The translations under genes and the position numbers were made by a program. Positions 1 to 8,014 of a stretch of 26,739 nucleotides of DNA are shown piece by piece. Each line of letters opens with the position of its first letter. Within the stretch, counting starts at the first letter, position 1. The DNA lies in contig JAOZSY010000007.1 in assembly GCA_029939445.1 (NCBI GenBank), positions 1 to 26,739 on the forward strand. The letters are read 5' to 3'. The notes beneath the pieces were generated by a model that had not been told where the DNA came from, ran no database searches, and saw only the letters and a list, made by a program, of their open reading frames with translations. Origin of the DNA: Bacteroidales bacterium. Lineage in GTDB: Bacteria; Bacteroidota; Bacteroidia; Bacteroidales; UBA1556.

Positions 1-31
1 TTAGTGTCTGCAAGAAAACTACCTGTTTTTG

Positions 32-59
32 TGTCTTTGATAAGAAAACGTCAAAGACA
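32..59. repeat. Perfect 9-bp inverted repeat (hairpin)
   Basis: The arms TGTCTTTGA (32-40) and TCAAAGACA (51-59) are perfect reverse complements around a 10-nt loop. No gene lies to the left within the window, so it could be a terminator of a gene outside it or part of the palindromic cluster that follows. No clear T-run flanks it on either strand. Confidence 0.5.
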
Positions 60-70
60 AGGCTTTTGAA

Positions 71-125
71 GTTTTTGAAACTAAGGAGTGCTGACGTAAG
101 CTGTCAGTATGACTGTTTCAAAAAC
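71..125. repeat. Nested 55-bp palindromic element
   Basis: The outer arms GTTTTTGAAAC (71-81) and GTTTCAAAAAC (115-125) are a perfect 11-bp inverted repeat. Inside them, CTGAC and GTCAG form a second inverted repeat around a 7-nt loop. The whole element can fold as a two-tier hairpin or cruciform. It resembles REP-type intergenic palindromes in form only; no second copy is seen in this window. Confidence 0.55.
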
Positions 126-154
126 GAGAATAACGCCGTATTTGGCATTTTCTT
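119..154 (-). terminator. Possible terminator of the VOC gene
   Basis: Read on the minus strand, downstream of the stop of the VOC gene at 162, the segments 144-154 and 126-137 pair imperfectly around a 6-nt loop (core GGC/GCC). They are followed by a five-T run (the complement of A120-A124). The hairpin overlaps the right arm of the 71-125 palindrome. The stem has mismatches, so the call is tentative. Confidence 0.35.
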
Positions 155-161
155 GCAAAGA

Positions 162-1220
162 CTACTTAACTCTATTAATTCTCATTGCTTTAAGCAGCCA
201 TTTCGAAAGTGGCTTATTAGGATCTCTTTTTTCGAGATTAACACCAATTCCTAGGGCTTTAATAATTGGTAGTTTGAAAGTTTCAACAAATTCTATCGGT
301 GTACCATCGGGGTCCGAAACATAGGCAAAATGACCCGCCGCAGCACCCATATCAAAAGAATCTTGAGAATCTACCGTGAAATCAAACCCATTGGCAGAAC
401 AATCGCTCTTTAACTTGGCCATATTATGAACATCAAAACAAAGGTGGATAAATCCAAGATCGCCCCAAATTCTGTTTTCATAAATTTTACGAACTGGTGC
501 GTCAATAACTTGTACTAATTCCAATTCTGAAGGACCTAATAATGGCGCAAAAGCACCCGTAGCTTTTTGTGCTGGGCGCAATAAAATTCTCCTAGCTTTT
601 TGTGCTCCTCCTGGCAAATCAGCAAAATCCTTAAAAACATCAGTTTTATCGTAAACCACATTGGAATAACCTAATGTATCAGAGTATAATTTAAGAGCAG
701 CGTCAATATCGCTAACTCCTATAATAGCACCTAATGCACCACCTGTGACAGAATTTGTTTTGTCAAAAATATAATCATTTTCAACCACCTGAAAGATATT
801 ATTGAATGGATCTTTCAAAAAGAAGTGCTTTTTACCCATTGGGTCTATAACCAATTCGCTCAATAAATCTAAATTTTGAGCTTTCATAGTATTATATGCA
901 GCCTCTACATCAGAGGTTTTTTGTTTGCCAATGAATATTCCTAAGTCACCCAACTGAACTTCAAATTTTGGTTTTGCAGGAGTTTTTCCAGTATGTTGCC
1001 ATATCTCAAAACCCCCACCAGATTGTAAGTTTATAGCCAAAACAGCATGACGAGGACGAGGTTCTCCTTCGGTATAGAACTTCATCAACTCAGCAACGGC
1101 AGCTTCTTCAAAGGCCTTAATATCCATGCCAAAATGCTTGCGATACCACGCCCATGCTTGATGTACATCTTCTACTCCTACTCCTATTTGTTGAATGCCA
1201 TATATTATCTTATCGTCCAT
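162..1220 (-). CDS. VOC-superfamily protein with two modules (glyoxalase / HPPD-like fold)
   Basis: About 352 residues. An in-frame ATG exists 60 nt further upstream, but its extra residues (ending NNPKKQKK) look like leader sequence, and MDDKIIYGIQQIGVGVED is a typical first VOC strand, so the ATG at 1220 is preferred. There are two tandem VOC-type halves: the first covers about residues 6-150 and ends KDPFNNIFQVVEND, the second about residues 160-315 and ends DPDGTPIEFVETF. Glutamates ending each half and the His of GFIHLCFDV fit metal ligands of this fold. The length and two-module layout recall 4-hydroxyphenylpyruvate dioxygenase, but the diagnostic HPPD C-terminus is not visible, so substrate and reaction are unknown. 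The gene stands alone, divergent from the deacetylase gene. The first VOC strand has Gln where many family members have a metal-binding His. Confidence 0.8.
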   Translation of the reverse strand: MDDKIIYGIQQIGVGVEDVHQAWAWYRKHFGMDIKAFEEAAVAELMKFYTEGEPRPRHAVLAINLQSGGGFEIWQHTGKTPAKPKFEVQLGDLGIFIGKQKTSDVEAAYNTMKAQNLDLLSELVIDPMGKKHFFLKDPFNNIFQVVENDYIFDKTNSVTGGALGAIIGVSDIDAALKLYSDTLGYSNVVYDKTDVFKDFADLPGGAQKARRILLRPAQKATGAFAPLLGPSELELVQVIDAPVRKIYENRIWGDLGFIHLCFDVHNMAKLKSDCSANGFDFTVDSQDSFDMGAAAGHFAYVSDPDGTPIEFVETFKLPIIKALGIGVNLEKRDPNKPLSKWLLKAMRINRVK

Positions 1221-1255
1221 TTTCTTCTGTTTTTTGGGGTTATTCTTAACGAAAG

Positions 1256-1263
1256 CAAATGTA
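1256..1263 (-). promoter_or_regulatory. Possible -7 promoter element for the VOC gene
   Basis: CAAATGTA on the plus strand reads TACATTTG on the minus strand, matching the Bacteroidetes -7 consensus TAnnTTTG about 36 nt before the preferred ATG at 1220. This position supports the shorter start, because the longer ORF start at 1280 would lie upstream of the promoter. No well-spaced -33 TTTG was found. Confidence 0.4.
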
Positions 1264-1324
1264 ATAAAATACATTGTCAAAAAATTTAAGTTTTATCTAC
1301 TTAATAAGATAGTGTTTTTATTAG

Positions 1325-1332
1325 TATTTTTG
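1325..1332 (+). promoter_or_regulatory. Possible -7 promoter element for the deacetylase gene
   Basis: TATTTTTG fits TAnnTTTG and lies 25 nt before the ATG at 1358, a plausible short leader. No convincing -33 box at the usual spacing was seen. Confidence 0.4.
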
Positions 1333-1357
1333 TTATTCTCTTATTATAAACAAACCC

Positions 1358-2113
1358 ATGAAAAAGACTTTGTTATTTCTTATTATTGCGTACTCCATAT
1401 CTTTTGTGGCTTGCAATAAAAATAACAATATGGAATATGAAAATGGAGGTGTTGTTTTAAATTTTGACGACCATTATGTTCAAGAATGGATAAGGGCTGA
1501 CTCCTTACTTAAAAAGTATAACTGGAAGGCTACGTTTAACGTAACTATGATTAATAAACTAGATGCGCAACAAATAGAGTGGTTGCAGTATTTAGAGTTG
1601 CAGGGACACGAGATTGCTGGTCACGGACTTAATCATAAAGAGGCTGTAGAATATATTTCAAAATATGGAATGGATAAGTACTTAAACGACGAAGTTGATT
1701 CAATGACGTATTTAATGAATCAAAAGTTCAATAAAATAACTTCATTTACATATCCCGGTGGAAGTAGAAATAAAGAAATTGATTCAAATATGTTTGAGCG
1801 ATTCAGTATTCTAAGAGCAACAACTTATGGCGCTGAGGAACCCAAGAAACAAAGGTGTTTTTTCAATGGCTCGCACTTGGTTTTTGGTTTAGGAATAGAT
1901 GAAAATTACGAGCATTATAGTAAAGAGTATTTAGAAGAATTGCTGAAATATACTAGAGATAACGACTGTATTTTAATATTATACGCTCATCATATTACAG
2001 AATCTGTTGATGGAATATACCAGATGAAACTATCTACATTAGATTATATTTGCGATTATGCAAAAAGTAATAATATAAAGTTTATGACATTGTCTGACTT
2101 AGCAGACTTATAA
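1358..2113 (+). CDS. Polysaccharide deacetylase family lipoprotein (NodB-like)
   Basis: 251 residues. The N-terminus is a lipoprotein signal: KK, a hydrophobic stretch, then SFVAC with the lipobox Cys at 19, so the protein should be lipid-anchored in the envelope. The NodB-fold motifs follow: NFDD at 35-38 (metal-binding Asp pair, usually TFDD), HGLNH at 89-93 (the HxxxH metal ligands), FTYPGG near 133 (in place of the usual R-x-P motif) and LYAHHI near 221. Family members are metal-dependent hydrolases that remove N- or O-acetyl groups from polysaccharides or peptidoglycan. The Arg of the third motif is not evident, so activity or substrate may differ from classical chitin deacetylases. It is followed by about 240 nt of non-coding DNA, so it is probably transcribed alone. 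Confidence 0.82.
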   Translation: MKKTLLFLIIAYSISFVACNKNNNMEYENGGVVLNFDDHYVQEWIRADSLLKKYNWKATFNVTMINKLDAQQIEWLQYLELQGHEIAGHGLNHKEAVEYISKYGMDKYLNDEVDSMTYLMNQKFNKITSFTYPGGSRNKEIDSNMFERFSILRATTYGAEEPKKQRCFFNGSHLVFGLGIDENYEHYSKEYLEELLKYTRDNDCILILYAHHITESVDGIYQMKLSTLDYICDYAKSNNIKFMTLSDLADL

Positions 2114-2132
2114 TCTAATTTGTTTTAATTCT

Positions 2133-2241
2133 AACTTTGAATTGCATCGCTAATATTCTGTTGATACTCCAAAGCTTCCCTTCAATTATTCAACAATTAC
2201 AGTCAACAGCAAAATCCAACTTTGAACTTCTGAACTTTGAA
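2133..2241. repeat. Three short direct repeats AACTTTGAA
   Basis: AACTTTGAA occurs at 2133-2141, 2218-2226 and 2233-2241 in the 241-nt gap between the deacetylase and LOG genes. Apart from these repeats nothing recognisable was seen in 2114-2354. Such short repeats could arise by slippage in AT-rich spacers. Confidence 0.4.
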
Positions 2242-2354
2242 TTTCTCAAGGCTATAAACTTATTTTAATAATTTAGCATTTTAACATTTAAGTAATTTAC
2301 CAATTAACATTTCCCCTATCTTAGCTTTTTAGAATTTTACAATAAATAAAGAGT

Positions 2355-2957
2355 ATGAAAATTAAAAGCATAGGAGTATTTTGTGGATCAAGCGTTGGTG
2401 CTAAACCCATTTATTCTCAAAAAGCAAAAGAGCTTGGTGAGCTTATGGCTTCCCAAAATATAGATTTAATATATGGTGGTGGTAATGTGGGGCTTATGGG
2501 AGTTATTGCTGATGCTACTCTATCTAAAAAAGGCAATGCCATTGGCGTAATGCCTACTGCTTTGCTAGAAAAAGAGGTTGGGCATGAGTCGTTAACTAAG
2601 ATGCATATAACAGAAAATATGAGCGACCGCAAAAACTTAATTACTGACCTTTCGGATGCTTTTATTGCTATGCCTGGTGGTTTTGGAACTCTTGATGAAG
2701 TAATGGAGGTATTAACTCATTTTCAGCTAGGATTTTCTGAAAAACCTGTTGGTTTCCTTAATGTTGATGGTTTTTATGATTCTGTAATTACGCTTTTTGA
2801 CCAAATTCTTGACGAGAAATTTATGAAAGCAGAGCATCGTAATAATGTAATTTTTGAATCGGAACCAGATGTACTACTCAAGGCTCTTCATGAGTTTAAA
2901 CCACATAATGTAGATTCGAAATGGATAAAAGACTTGAAAAATAAAAACACATATTAG
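2355..2957 (+). CDS. LOG family protein (TIGR00730-type nucleotide phosphoribohydrolase)
   Basis: 200 residues, the usual length for this family. It has the Rossmann-like start IGVFCGSS (6-13), the glycine-rich loop YGGGNVGLMG (40-49) and the signature PGGFGTLDE (107-115), whose Arg/Glu pocket (R92 in SDRKN and E115) binds nucleotide. Characterised LOG proteins cleave the N-glycosidic bond of nucleoside 5'-monophosphates: cytokinin ribotides in plants, AMP or other NMPs in bacteria. In a bacterium a nucleotide-salvage or housekeeping role is likely, and the following two nucleotide-related genes fit this. The stop is 3 nt from the start of the P-loop kinase gene, so the two are probably co-transcribed. 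Strong family call; the exact substrate is unknown. Confidence 0.9.
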   Translation: MKIKSIGVFCGSSVGAKPIYSQKAKELGELMASQNIDLIYGGGNVGLMGVIADATLSKKGNAIGVMPTALLEKEVGHESLTKMHITENMSDRKNLITDLSDAFIAMPGGFGTLDEVMEVLTHFQLGFSEKPVGFLNVDGFYDSVITLFDQILDEKFMKAEHRNNVIFESEPDVLLKALHEFKPHNVDSKWIKDLKNKNTY

Positions 2958-2960
2958 TAT

Positions 2961-3518
2961 ATGAATGTAATAGGAATAACAGGAACTTTAGGAGCAGGAA
3001 AAGGTACTATTGTAGATTTACTAAAAGATGAATATAATTATAAACACTATTCTGTTCGCGATTATTTAATAGAGGTAATTCAAGAGCGGGGTATGGAGGT
3101 TAATCGCGATTCGATGACTAGTGTTGCAAATGAGCTTAGAAGCAATAATTCTCCTTCATTTATTACTGATGAATTATATAATAAAGCCATAAAGAATAAT
3201 GTAAATTGCATTATTGAGAGTATTCGAACTCCTGGCGAAATTGATTCTCTGCGAGCAAAGGGCTCCTTCTATCTGTTTGCCGTAGATGCTGATAGTAATA
3301 TTCGCTATAATAGAATACAAATTCGTAAATCAAGTACCGATAATGTAGATTATAATACATTTATAGCCAACGAAGAACGCGAAATGAATACCAACAATCC
3401 CAATAAACAAAATCTTGCAAAATGTATTTCAAAGGCTGATTTTGTTTTTAATAATAACGGAAATTTAGATGAACTAAATAATAAGGTTAGAAAGGTGATT
3501 TCTGATATAAATAAATAA
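2961..3518 (+). CDS. Small P-loop kinase-like protein (AAA_18 / NMP- or dephospho-CoA-kinase-like)
   Basis: 185 residues. Walker A is GTLGAGKGT at 8-16 (Lys14), the form seen in nucleoside-monophosphate kinases. IIESIRTPGEIDSLR at 84-98 resembles the acidic/Arg segment of UPF0200 and dephospho-CoA-kinase-like proteins, and RIQIRKSSTD (115-124) could act as a lid. The gene sits directly after the LOG gene and 57 nt before a dCMP deaminase gene. P-loop kinase domains of this kind are fused to deoxycytidylate deaminases in yeast Dcd1 and in the anti-phage AvcD/DCD proteins, so a partnership with the next gene is plausible. The true phosphate acceptor cannot be read from the sequence, and it may be non-catalytic. 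Confidence 0.7.
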   Translation: MNVIGITGTLGAGKGTIVDLLKDEYNYKHYSVRDYLIEVIQERGMEVNRDSMTSVANELRSNNSPSFITDELYNKAIKNNVNCIIESIRTPGEIDSLRAKGSFYLFAVDADSNIRYNRIQIRKSSTDNVDYNTFIANEEREMNTNNPNKQNLAKCISKADFVFNNNGNLDELNNKVRKVISDINK

Positions 3519-3575
3519 GACAATATTCTCCTACAATTATATAAAGAAAGCATTTAAATAAAGTAAAACAGCATC

Positions 3576-4109
3576 ATGACAAAAGAAGAAACAAAGCATA
3601 TACGCCCATCGTGGGATGAATATTTTATAGAATTAGCTGATACTGTGGCACGACGAGCAACCTGTGATAGAGGCCGTAGTGGCTGCGTTATTACTAAAGA
3701 AAAGCAAATACTAGTAACCGGCTATGTTGGCTCCCCAAGGGGGTTGGCTCATTGCGACGATGTGGGGCATCTATTTAAAAAATTAATTCATGAGGATGGC
3801 CACGTTACTCAACATTGTGTTCGTACTGTACATGCTGAACAAAATGCCATAACTCAGGCTGCCCGTAGAGGAATCGCCCTTGATGGCTCTACCCTTTATT
3901 GCAGAATGACCCCGTGTAGAACTTGCGCAATGCTAATTATCAATTGCGGTATTAAGCGTGTGGTTTGTGAGAAAAAATACCATTCTGGGGAAGAGTCTGA
4001 GGCTATGTTTAAAGAGGTTGGTCTTGAGCTAAAGTATATGAGCGAAGAAATTCAGCAATACGCTGGACAAAAGGTTGATAATTCTGACCTTTTTAAGGAT
4101 AGAGATTAA
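3576..4109 (+). CDS. Deoxycytidylate (dCMP) deaminase family protein
   Basis: 177 residues, typical of bacterial ComEB-type dCMP deaminases, which convert dCMP to dUMP to feed thymidylate synthesis. The zinc site is clear: HAE at 86-88 (His ligand and catalytic Glu) and PCRTC at 113-117 (Cys114 and Cys117). The N-terminal RPSWDEYFIELADTVARRATC and GRSGCVI are characteristic of the dCMP rather than the cytidine branch. Extra Cys and His residues (HCDDVGH, 59-65) are as expected for this subfamily. It follows the P-loop kinase gene and probably belongs to the same transcript. Family call is strong; whether the activity depends on the upstream kinase-like partner is unknown. Confidence 0.9.
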   Translation: MTKEETKHIRPSWDEYFIELADTVARRATCDRGRSGCVITKEKQILVTGYVGSPRGLAHCDDVGHLFKKLIHEDGHVTQHCVRTVHAEQNAITQAARRGIALDGSTLYCRMTPCRTCAMLIINCGIKRVVCEKKYHSGEESEAMFKEVGLELKYMSEEIQQYAGQKVDNSDLFKDRD

Positions 4110-4141
4110 AAAAAAGAATAAACATCAAAACTAAATTCAAT

Positions 4142-4161
4142 CTTTTTACTATTGTAAAAAG
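4142..4161. repeat. Perfect 8-bp hairpin before the AI-2E gene
   Basis: CTTTTTAC (4142-4149) and GTAAAAAG (4154-4161) are perfect complements around a TATT loop. TAATTTTG, a match to the TAnnTTTG -7 element, follows at 4165-4172, about 17 nt before the ATG at 4190. The stem is almost all A/T, so it may be a weak terminator of the deaminase transcript, an operator, or chance. Confidence 0.35.
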
Positions 4162-4189
4162 AACTAATTTTGTAAAAACTACATAATAT

Positions 4190-5281
4190 ATGACTTGGAA
4201 TTCTGACAAAACATACAGATTAATAGGTATTATTCTATTTTCGGCATTCATTTGGTATTTTACTTCTATATTAGTCTATCTAATATTAGCCTCACTAATT
4301 GGAGTAATTTCTCAACCCCTGATGCGTTTATTCGGGAAAATTAAAATCAAGAAAAAATCTCTTCCAAACTCAATAAGGGCTTCCATCAGCATGATTGTTA
4401 TGCTTTTGGTAATAACGGGTTTTCTAGCAATACTTATTCCCGCTATTAACTCGCAAACAACTGCTCTAATGAAAGTTGATTACGTCTCTATCGGTGATAA
4501 TATTGGAGAAAATCTTCAATTATTAGAAACCAAACTTCGCCAAATTGGTACCCTTGATGAGGCTGAAGAAATTGAACATAGAATTGGAGAAAGACTTAAA
4601 GATTTGGTTTCAAGCATTCAACTTAATAATATTTTTAGTGGATTAGTTAGTACTACCGGAAGTGTTTTTATGGGGATTTTCTCCATACTTTTCCTTTCCT
4701 TTTTCTTTATACAAGATAATAAGCTATTTACACGTATTGTGATGCTTTTTATTCCCGAAAACAAATACACCCAAACAAATAATATTCTTGAAAAAATAAA
4801 CCTAATGCTTACACGGTATTTTGCCGGAGTACTTATTGAAGTAAGTAGCATGATGGTGCTTATAACTATTGGTGGATGGATTGTCGGCCTCGAAAATGCT
4901 ATCCTTATTGGCTTTATTGGTGGCCTTATGAATTTAATACCCTATATCGGGCCACTTATTGGCGCTACAATAGCGTCTATACTAGTTACCATGACTAACA
5001 TATATCTTGGGGTAGAATATACCGCAGGCCTCGTTGGTGGAATTCTGCTTGTATTTGCTATTGCCAATATGATTGATAATTTTCTGCTACAACCAATTAT
5101 ATATTCCAATAGCGTGAAGGCACACCCAATAGAAATTTTTATTGTAATAATAATGGGTGGAACATTAGGTGGTCCTTTGGGAATGATTATCGCAATTCCA
5201 TTTTATACTATTATTAGAATTACTTTAAAGGAATTTTTAGGTGATAAAATTTTTATTCGGCGCCTAATGAAAGATTTATAG
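4190..5281 (+). CDS. AI-2E family transporter (PF01594-type membrane protein)
   Basis: 363 residues. Hydrophobic segments lie at about 8-45 and 63-85, then after a polar, helical periplasmic-type stretch (about 90-150) at 150-175, 210-270, 275-300 and 310-345, matching the eight-helix layout of this family. The motif GLMNLIPYIGPLIGA (near 245-260) is a hallmark of AI-2E/PerM proteins, as is the C-terminal GGPLGMIIAIPFY. Members export or take up diverse small molecules or act as Na+(Li+)/H+ antiporters; few transport autoinducer-2, and the substrate here cannot be inferred. Only 3 nt separate it from the radical SAM gene, so they are probably co-transcribed. Confidence 0.88.
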   Translation: MTWNSDKTYRLIGIILFSAFIWYFTSILVYLILASLIGVISQPLMRLFGKIKIKKKSLPNSIRASISMIVMLLVITGFLAILIPAINSQTTALMKVDYVSIGDNIGENLQLLETKLRQIGTLDEAEEIEHRIGERLKDLVSSIQLNNIFSGLVSTTGSVFMGIFSILFLSFFFIQDNKLFTRIVMLFIPENKYTQTNNILEKINLMLTRYFAGVLIEVSSMMVLITIGGWIVGLENAILIGFIGGLMNLIPYIGPLIGATIASILVTMTNIYLGVEYTAGLVGGILLVFAIANMIDNFLLQPIIYSNSVKAHPIEIFIVIIMGGTLGGPLGMIIAIPFYTIIRITLKEFLGDKIFIRRLMKDL

Positions 5282-5284
5282 GCA

Positions 5285-6295
5285 ATGAGTAACAGCTTCT
5301 TTTGGTTTAAGAAAATTATTTCTGCACTTACTTTTAGCCGCTTCTTTAATGCGGTAGCTATTTATTATAGTTACTTTTTTAGTATTGTATTTCGTAAATA
5401 TTTTCTTAAAGGCAATCCAATTTCTATTTCCATAGAACCTACTACTTCGTGTAATCTTAGTTGCCCCGAATGTCCTTCGGGCCTTAAGAAATTCTCTAGA
5501 AAAACTGGCTCCATTAATGATTCTACTATTGAAAACATTATCCGAAAGTTTGCCAAACACCTTATGTATGTTACATTTTATTTTCAGGGAGAACCACTTT
5601 TACATCCCAAATTCGTTGATTATGTAAAAAGACTGAAAAGAGAAAACCTAATTATAAGCACCTCAACAAATGCGCATTTTCTTACTGAAGAAAACTCTGA
5701 GCCCATAATAAAAAGTGGATTAGATAGACTTATTATATCTCTTGATGGAACCGATTCCGAAACCTATTTAAAATATCGTAAAGGTGGTGATTTTAACCTG
5801 GTAATTAAAAATATAAGTGCTTTCATTGGTAAACGAAAAGAACTAAAATCAAAATCTCCTTTTATAGAATTACAGTTTATAGTTTTTAAACATAACGAGC
5901 ATCAGATAGATGAAATTAAGGCTCTTGGTAAAACTCTTGGTGTTGATAGCGTAAGTATAAAAACAGCACAATTATATGAGTTTGAAGATGGTAACGAGCT
6001 AATGCCTGGGCTTGTAAAATACTCAAGATATAAAAAACAGGACGATGGTAAGTATAGGATTAAAAGCAGCTTACCCAATAAATGTTTTCGTTCGTGGTCG
6101 GCAAATGTAATAACATGGGACGGAAATATTGTGCCTTGCTGCTTTGATAAAGATGCCGATTATGTGTTTGGAAATATTAATTCTGAAGATTATAGTGATA
6201 TAAATAATTCAGAAAAGTACACTAATTTTCGTAAGCAAATACTTAGCGATAGAGCCAAAATTGATATTTGTAGGAATTGTACCGAAGGTTTATAA
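5285..6295 (+). CDS. Radical SAM protein with SPASM-like C-terminus
   Basis: 336 residues. The N-terminal 40 residues are aromatic and hydrophobic (FFWFKK...YYSYFFSIVF), suggesting membrane association. The radical SAM motif CNLSCPEC provides Cys56, Cys60 and Cys63 for the SAM-binding [4Fe-4S] cluster, followed by FQGEPLLHP (a GEP-type SAM-binding motif). The C-terminus carries Cys267, Cys285-Cys286, Cys329 and Cys332 around ITWDGNIVPCC and CRNC, the layout of a SPASM or twitch domain that binds auxiliary cluster(s). SPASM enzymes often modify peptides or proteins, but no small precursor-peptide gene was seen nearby, so the substrate is unknown. It lies between the AI-2E and thpR genes. Confidence 0.85.
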   Translation: MSNSFFWFKKIISALTFSRFFNAVAIYYSYFFSIVFRKYFLKGNPISISIEPTTSCNLSCPECPSGLKKFSRKTGSINDSTIENIIRKFAKHLMYVTFYFQGEPLLHPKFVDYVKRLKRENLIISTSTNAHFLTEENSEPIIKSGLDRLIISLDGTDSETYLKYRKGGDFNLVIKNISAFIGKRKELKSKSPFIELQFIVFKHNEHQIDEIKALGKTLGVDSVSIKTAQLYEFEDGNELMPGLVKYSRYKKQDDGKYRIKSSLPNKCFRSWSANVITWDGNIVPCCFDKDADYVFGNINSEDYSDINNSEKYTNFRKQILSDRAKIDICRNCTEGL

Positions 6296-6313
6296 AAACA
6301 TATAAAATAACTC

Positions 6314-6871
6314 ATGCGCAAGATTTTTTTAGCAATTAGAATTCCCATTGACCCACTTACCGAAGTAATGGTAAAAGAACTACAGCGTAATTTCAATTTT
6401 ATGGATGTGCGTTGGATTGAACCACAATATTTGCATATGACATTGAAGTTTTTTGGCCCAACAAACGAAAAACGTATTCACAAAATATCAGAATCTCTGC
6501 AGGGCCTATTTAAAGATCAAAAATCTTTTGAGCTTACCATAAGCAAACTTGCTATGTTTGGTAGCAGAGGTGCACCAAAAGTATTATGGCTCGGCATAAA
6601 CGAAGAGTCACAAATGAAAGACTTTGCTAAAAGTATACAGGAAAATCTTGATAAAATTGGTTTATATGCCGATCGTCAGAATTTTGTACCGCATATATCG
6701 CTTGGAAGAATTATCAAAACCAATAGCAGTAGCTTTTTTCAGAAACAAATGAAGAAATATAAAATAATAGAATTAAGTAGTCTAATGATAAATGAGATAA
6801 TGCTGTTGGAAAGTATTATTACCAATAAAGGTGTTGATTATAAGCTTATTAACTCTTTTAAGCTAGGGTAA
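6314..6871 (+). CDS. thpR: RNA 2',3'-cyclic phosphodiesterase (2H phosphoesterase)
   Basis: 185 residues, the standard length. The two catalytic HxTx/HxSx motifs are present: HMTL at 41-44 and HISL at 127-130, about 85 residues apart as in ThpR/LigT. The N-terminus MRKIFLAIRIP is also typical. Family enzymes hydrolyse 2',3'-cyclic phosphate ends of RNA to 2'-phosphates, and some show 2'-5' RNA ligase activity in vitro. It begins 18 nt after the radical SAM gene, probably the last gene of that transcript. Its stop codon directly abuts the stop of the convergent gpsA gene with no spacer, so no terminator fits between the two. Confidence 0.9.
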   Translation: MRKIFLAIRIPIDPLTEVMVKELQRNFNFMDVRWIEPQYLHMTLKFFGPTNEKRIHKISESLQGLFKDQKSFELTISKLAMFGSRGAPKVLWLGINEESQMKDFAKSIQENLDKIGLYADRQNFVPHISLGRIIKTNSSSFFQKQMKKYKIIELSSLMINEIMLLESIITNKGVDYKLINSFKLG

Positions 6872-7867
6872 TTAATTCAGTTTATCCGAAAGCAACTTCA
6901 TCTCTATTGTAGGGGAAACGCCTTCGTAAAGAATATTATAAACAGCCTCCGTGATTGGAAGGTAAACTTTATGTTCTTTATTAATTTCAACAAGGCATTT
7001 TACAGCATAATAACCTTCAGAAACCATCTTCATTTCGGCCATAGTAGCCTTTATAGAGTATCCACGACCAATATATGTACCGAATGTACGATTTCGGCTA
7101 AACTTTGAATAAGACGTTACCAATAGATCACCAACATATTCGGTATCCATAACCTTACGATACTGCGGGAATACATCTTCTAGAAAGCGACGAATCTCAC
7201 GCATGGCATTTACGATAAGCACCGCCTGAAAATTATCGCCATAACCCAATCCAATACAAATACCATTTGCTATGGCTACAATATTCTTAATCATAGCGGC
7301 ATATTCGGTACCGGCAATGTCGGTAGAGGTTTTCATTTTCATAAACCAGGTGGAGAATAGGTCAGCAACAAACTGAGCCCTTTCCTCATCTAAGAAAGCA
7401 ATAGTTAAGAACGATAGCTTTTGCATAGCTACCTCCTCAGCATGACATGGCCCTGCTATTATTCCTATATCATTGTATTTAACGTCGAAATCGGTATGAA
7501 AATAATTTGCAACTATCTGATTAGACTCTGGAACAATCCCTTTAATAGCAGAAACAATAATTTTACCACTAAGATCTGTTACATTATTGGCTATAATACT
7601 TTTCTTAAGAAAGGCTGAAGGAATAGCAAAAATAAGAATATCATAATTATCTACTATATATTTCATATCAGTAGATATATCAATCTTTTCGGGAAGCAAT
7701 TCTGCATATTGAAGATAGTCAGGATTCCTTCCATGAACCATTACGTGATTTTTGGTGCTCTCGTGACGAACCCACCAGCCAATTTTATCCAAATTATGGC
7801 CTAAGAGTTTTACCAAAGCAGTGCCCCAACTTCCTGATCCTATTACAGCTATATTCTTGTTTAGCAT
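6872..7867 (-). CDS. gpsA: NAD(P)-dependent glycerol-3-phosphate dehydrogenase
   Basis: 331 residues. It starts with the NAD(P)-binding Rossmann motif IGSGSWGTAL (9-18) and contains IFAIPSAFLK, the GPCHAEEVA segment (the SGP-A/H-E motif of GpsA), and AAMIKNIVAIANGI with the catalytic Lys of the KN pair. The enzyme reduces dihydroxyacetone phosphate to sn-glycerol 3-phosphate, the precursor of membrane phospholipids. Upstream on the minus strand, TAATTTCG near 7912-7919 is one base off the TAnnTTTG promoter element, and an inverted repeat TACAAC/GTTGTA lies at 7920-7935. No partner gene is evident; gpsA is convergent with thpR. Confidence 0.95.
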   Translation of the reverse strand: MLNKNIAVIGSGSWGTALVKLLGHNLDKIGWWVRHESTKNHVMVHGRNPDYLQYAELLPEKIDISTDMKYIVDNYDILIFAIPSAFLKKSIIANNVTDLSGKIIVSAIKGIVPESNQIVANYFHTDFDVKYNDIGIIAGPCHAEEVAMQKLSFLTIAFLDEERAQFVADLFSTWFMKMKTSTDIAGTEYAAMIKNIVAIANGICIGLGYGDNFQAVLIVNAMREIRRFLEDVFPQYRKVMDTEYVGDLLVTSYSKFSRNRTFGTYIGRGYSIKATMAEMKMVSEGYYAVKCLVEINKEHKVYLPITEAVYNILYEGVSPTIEMKLLSDKLN

Positions 7868-8014
7868 TATTTGTGTTAAAATTATTATATATTTTATACT
7901 TTATGCCTTAATGCGAAATTACAACTTTTGTTGTATCATTTTTGGTAAATCTTCTATAAGCTTGAAATTTAAACCGCATTTTATTGATTTTATTATATTA
8001 TACATACTTAGGAA

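Noticed and set aside
162..1280. Longer VOC reading frame starting at 1280
   Set aside because: A promoter-like TACATTTG lies at 1256-1263, inside the extension, and the family-like sequence begins at the ATG at 1220.
2961..4109. Confirmed anti-phage deaminase system
   Set aside because: The deaminase has the features of the ordinary dCMP biosynthetic branch, and no defence neighbours are present; kept only as a structural analogy.
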